Part shown: piece by piece, positions 61,501 to 64,000 of the stretch | Numbering within the stretch: position 1 is the stretch's first letter | Layout: every line of letters begins with the position of its first letter | Source of the DNA: Phoenix dactylifera | Taxonomy: Eukaryota > Streptophyta > Magnoliopsida > Arecales > Arecaceae | Direction of reading: 5' to 3' | Assembly (NCBI RefSeq): GCF_009389715.1 | Contig: NC_052394.1 | Location: 23,614,399-23,678,398 of the forward strand | Length of the DNA stretch: 64,000 bases | Program-made: the position numbers and the translations under genes | The notes under the pieces: model-generated | What the model was told of the DNA's origin: nothing | What the model saw: the letters and a program-made list of their open reading frames with translations, nothing else | The model's database searches: none

Positions 61501-62781
61501 ATCATCTAAGGAAAGCAAGAGCTTTACCTGGTGTGTTGTAATGGCCCGATGGGCAGCTGTCACGAAGCAAGTGTGTGTTTACATGGTGGAGATAGGATCA
61601 AGACTTTGAGAGTAAGTATTAGTTCAGATTATGGTAATTTCACAAATTCTTATTTATTTGGCACACGCATCTCAACAAATTAATTGTTCCCAAATCTTGT
61701 ATTTTGCTTAGTTTATTCAAGAACAAAGGTTTGATTGTAGTTTATCCTGCATGTTACTTGATGCAGAGGCTTCATATAACAATTGAATCATTCTGCTATT
61801 AATAACTAAACAACAAGTTGTCCTCATAAAGTGAAATTTTATTTGCAAATGTTTAGGATGTGCTGTCATTCTTTCTGGTCGAAATTTTTCTTTTCCTTTT
61901 CACTCCAATAGTCTTTATTTTCAGTTCAAGATGAAACCTGAGTTACACTATGCTGAGGATGATTGTCCAGTTCCAGCTCCAGAGGCCTTCCCTAAAGATG
62001 ATGAACTTCATTTTGAGATTGAGATGCTAGATTTCTTCAAAATCAAGGTAATAATGATTTGGGATCTGGTTAAATGGAAATTTTCTTTTTATTTGTAATT
62101 CTCTCAAGATTCGCGAGATTTAATGCAGGTGTATTCCATTTCTTTTCATAAGCAATTTTCACTTGTTTGTCAGTTTTTACCACTACATATATTTATACAT
62201 AACATTGCTCTTTTAATACCAATATAAATGACTTCATATATCTCTTAAAGAACATCTTCATTTTCAGTGGCATTTTTTTTCAGAGTATTTTGCTTGCATT
62301 TGTTCCATTATTTTAATCTTTCTGAACTTGGTCCATACCTCTCTTTCCACTCGAGTCACTTTGAGCAAATCATGGATTCCTGGCACATTGTTTTTGTGGT
62401 TATTTTATTGATTGTATCTGAGTTTCTTGAAGCCAGCGACTTGCTAGCATCTTTCTTTTTCTTTAAGAAACTCAAAAGATCACTTTTCTTCTCTTTGTAG
62501 GTTATCAGTGAGGATTTGGGAGTCTTGAAGAAGGTACTAAATTTACATGCATTGTGTCTATTCATTTGTTAGGTGTAATTTTCCCGGTATCCACAGGTCC
62601 AATATATGCCTTACTTGACAAGACTATGCAGATCAATATTGCCAAAAACATGACCATAATGCATTTGCTTGATCTTTTGTTTTGGTTACATCACATGTTA
62701 CCATCTTTCTGTTTGTGGTCAGATAATTGATGAAGGACAAGGATGGGAATCTCCAAGAGAACCATATGAAGTGACAGCTAG
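58550..62781 (+). CDS. PAS1: PASTICCINO1-like FKBP immunophilin (5' part)
   Basis: Seven exons lie in the window: 58,550-58,623, 59,014-59,098, 59,503-59,572, 61,115-61,212, 61,925-62,047, 62,501-62,533 and 62,723-62,781 (phase 2 at the last end). They encode about 180 residues: MAVDEAEDQREFVPKKKKSE, RKKITPGSLMKAIIR, DGDRVIYHCTIRTLDGVIIN, STRSEHGGKGSPIRHILG, KSKMILGLSEGIPTMLKGEV, FKMKPELHYAEDDCP, KDDELHFEIEMLDFFKIK, VISEDLGVLKK and WESPREPYEV. This is closely the start of Arabidopsis PAS1/FKBP72 (635 residues), covering the first FKBP-type PPIase domain and the linker to the second. The remaining FKBP repeats, TPR and C-terminal anchor lie beyond the right edge. PAS1 acts at the ER as a scaffold of very-long-chain fatty-acid elongation and in control of cell division. 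Confidence 0.96.
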
Positions 62782-64000
62782 GTGAATGTCTTTTCTTTGT
62801 GCATAGGCTAAATTTTTACAACTTATCTGGTGAATGCTTTAAATTTAACGTGAATTATCTTTATGATGCATACATGGCATGTTTTCCTTTGGCCTACTAT
62901 AATTGTGGCTGGCTCCACCAGGGCCTGCAATTATTAGGTCTTTGAATGCATAAGCAGTCCATATTGTTGTTAAATTGATTATTTTTGGCAAACAAGTTAT
63001 GATTACTAGTCAGCATTCAGTGTTGGTATCAAGCACTGGCTCAATTGTAATAGTGAACATAGAACTTAAAAATAACATACATATTATTAAGAGCACTATG
63101 TAGTAACAGATGAGCAAATGCTTGTTGTGCAAACTAGCTGGCTTTTCAAACTTCTAGTTAAGGGCTTCCTATTTGGAATGCTCATTGACCAAGTTGTCCT
63201 TGTTGAGGAGTCATACTTGCAATGGCCCTGCTGTCACCTGATGTTGTATTGATGCCACCACTCATTGTACCACCAGTTTTGGCCTCCATATTGTAGCTGT
63301 AATGTTTAACTGCAAATTTCTCCCATTAATGATGGCTACCTTGCCAAAGCTATCTGTTGTTTCAAAGGTTGAAAATGAGTCGAATATTATCCAAGTGCAT
63401 CCGTTTCCATATTCGGATTCGGATAGGAATGTTTAAGTCCGTCCGATCAGATCCGGATCTAGATTCGGATACCCAGTCGTGAATTTGGATATGGAATCAG
63501 ATGCAGACTTTGAAAAATTTTCGGATCTGGATTCAGACATCTGGGAAAAAATTACCTAAAATACTGCTATATGAGGAAATAAACCATTGTCAAGTTAGGC
63601 ACCAACCAACTAGCCACTTAGACAACATTCATTGTTGCTTTGTATTGAAATTTTATTATACTTCTTTAAATCTTGTTCACATTATAAAAATAACATTTTC
63701 TGTATGTTATGTATTTATTCTTTTTATAAAAAATCAATCCTTTTCACTATGGTGAAAAATGAAATATTTCAATATTTCCCTTATGATCATTTCAAATCTT
63801 TGTTGTTTAAAATATCTAAAAATATCGATACATATAACATATTCTTACATCTAGACATAATTTTTTTACAAGTTCTTTATAAAGTAGATAATTCTTGATA
63901 TTTTTTATATTGCATATTTTTATTTTAAAAATTAATTTTTAATATATTTTTAATACAAGTCCAATTGGATCAATGAACTCAGCTCTTGTCTGGGTCAGTA
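62782..64000 (+). other. PAS1 intron 7, running off the window
   Basis: It begins with the GTGAAT donor after 62,781, and no acceptor-exon pair of PAS1 is found before 64,000, so the intron exceeds 1.2 kb. 63,395-63,545 is a degenerate tract of TCGGAT/ATCCGG words. After 63,640 the sequence is strongly AT-rich. Confidence 0.6.

Noticed and set aside
1-64000. CRISPR arrays, bacterial-type operons, rRNA or clear tRNA genes
   Set aside because: None seen. Repeats present are microsatellites, tandem duplications and transposon ends, as expected in plant nuclear DNA.

Overview
The window is plant nuclear DNA. Genes are split by short GT-AG introns with AT-rich interiors, the spacers are long and AT-rich, and there are LTR, LINE, SINE and TIR-type mobile elements but no bacterial-style operons. 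Several proteins belong to plant-only families: a PRONE-type RopGEF, a PASTICCINO1-like FKBP, eight-cysteine lipid-transfer proteins and a protein ending WWQGSLYY. Overall character suggests a monocot, and a palm would fit, but species cannot be read from the sequence.

Layout, left to right. 436-804 (-): a two-exon gene for an 81-residue secreted cysteine-rich peptide. 0.8-12.1 kb: repeat-rich DNA with tandem LINE 3' ends, LTR fragments and an internally deleted Ty3/Gypsy gag-protease element. 12,706-14,552 (+): a five-exon plant-specific protein. 19.6-23.9 kb (-): two eight-cysteine LTP genes flanking an intronless GT4 glycosyltransferase. 24,967-27,942 (-): a seven-exon RopGEF. 33,076-35,398 (-): a four-exon universal stress protein. 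36.7-39.1 kb: a PIF/Harbinger-like TIR element and a tRNA-derived SINE with an intact target-site duplication. 39.5-44.3 kb (+): a possible multi-exon gene I do not recognise. 49,231-49,694: a perfect 232-bp tandem duplication. 50,962-52,609 (+): a five-exon plant-specific protein with a GC-AG intron. 57.2-57.9 kb: a second, shorter copy of the TIR element. 58,550 to beyond the right edge (+): the first seven exons of a PAS1/FKBP72 homologue.

The genes are independent and do not form one pathway. The LTP pair is clearly a duplication, because promoter blocks, exon lengths and intron position all match. RopGEF (ROP GTPase activation), PAS1 (ER very-long-chain fatty-acid elongation scaffold), LTPs (extracellular lipid carriers), GT4 (probably Golgi) and USP (cytosolic nucleotide binding) are typical housekeeping or developmental genes. 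The least ordinary items are the small cysteine-rich peptide gene, whose second exon is invisible to a simple ORF scan, the stop-free 102-nt intron of one LTP gene, the GC-AG intron, and the young duplications and transposon insertions.

All exon boundaries were set by hand from splice signals, reading frame and remembered family conservation. No transcript or database evidence was used.
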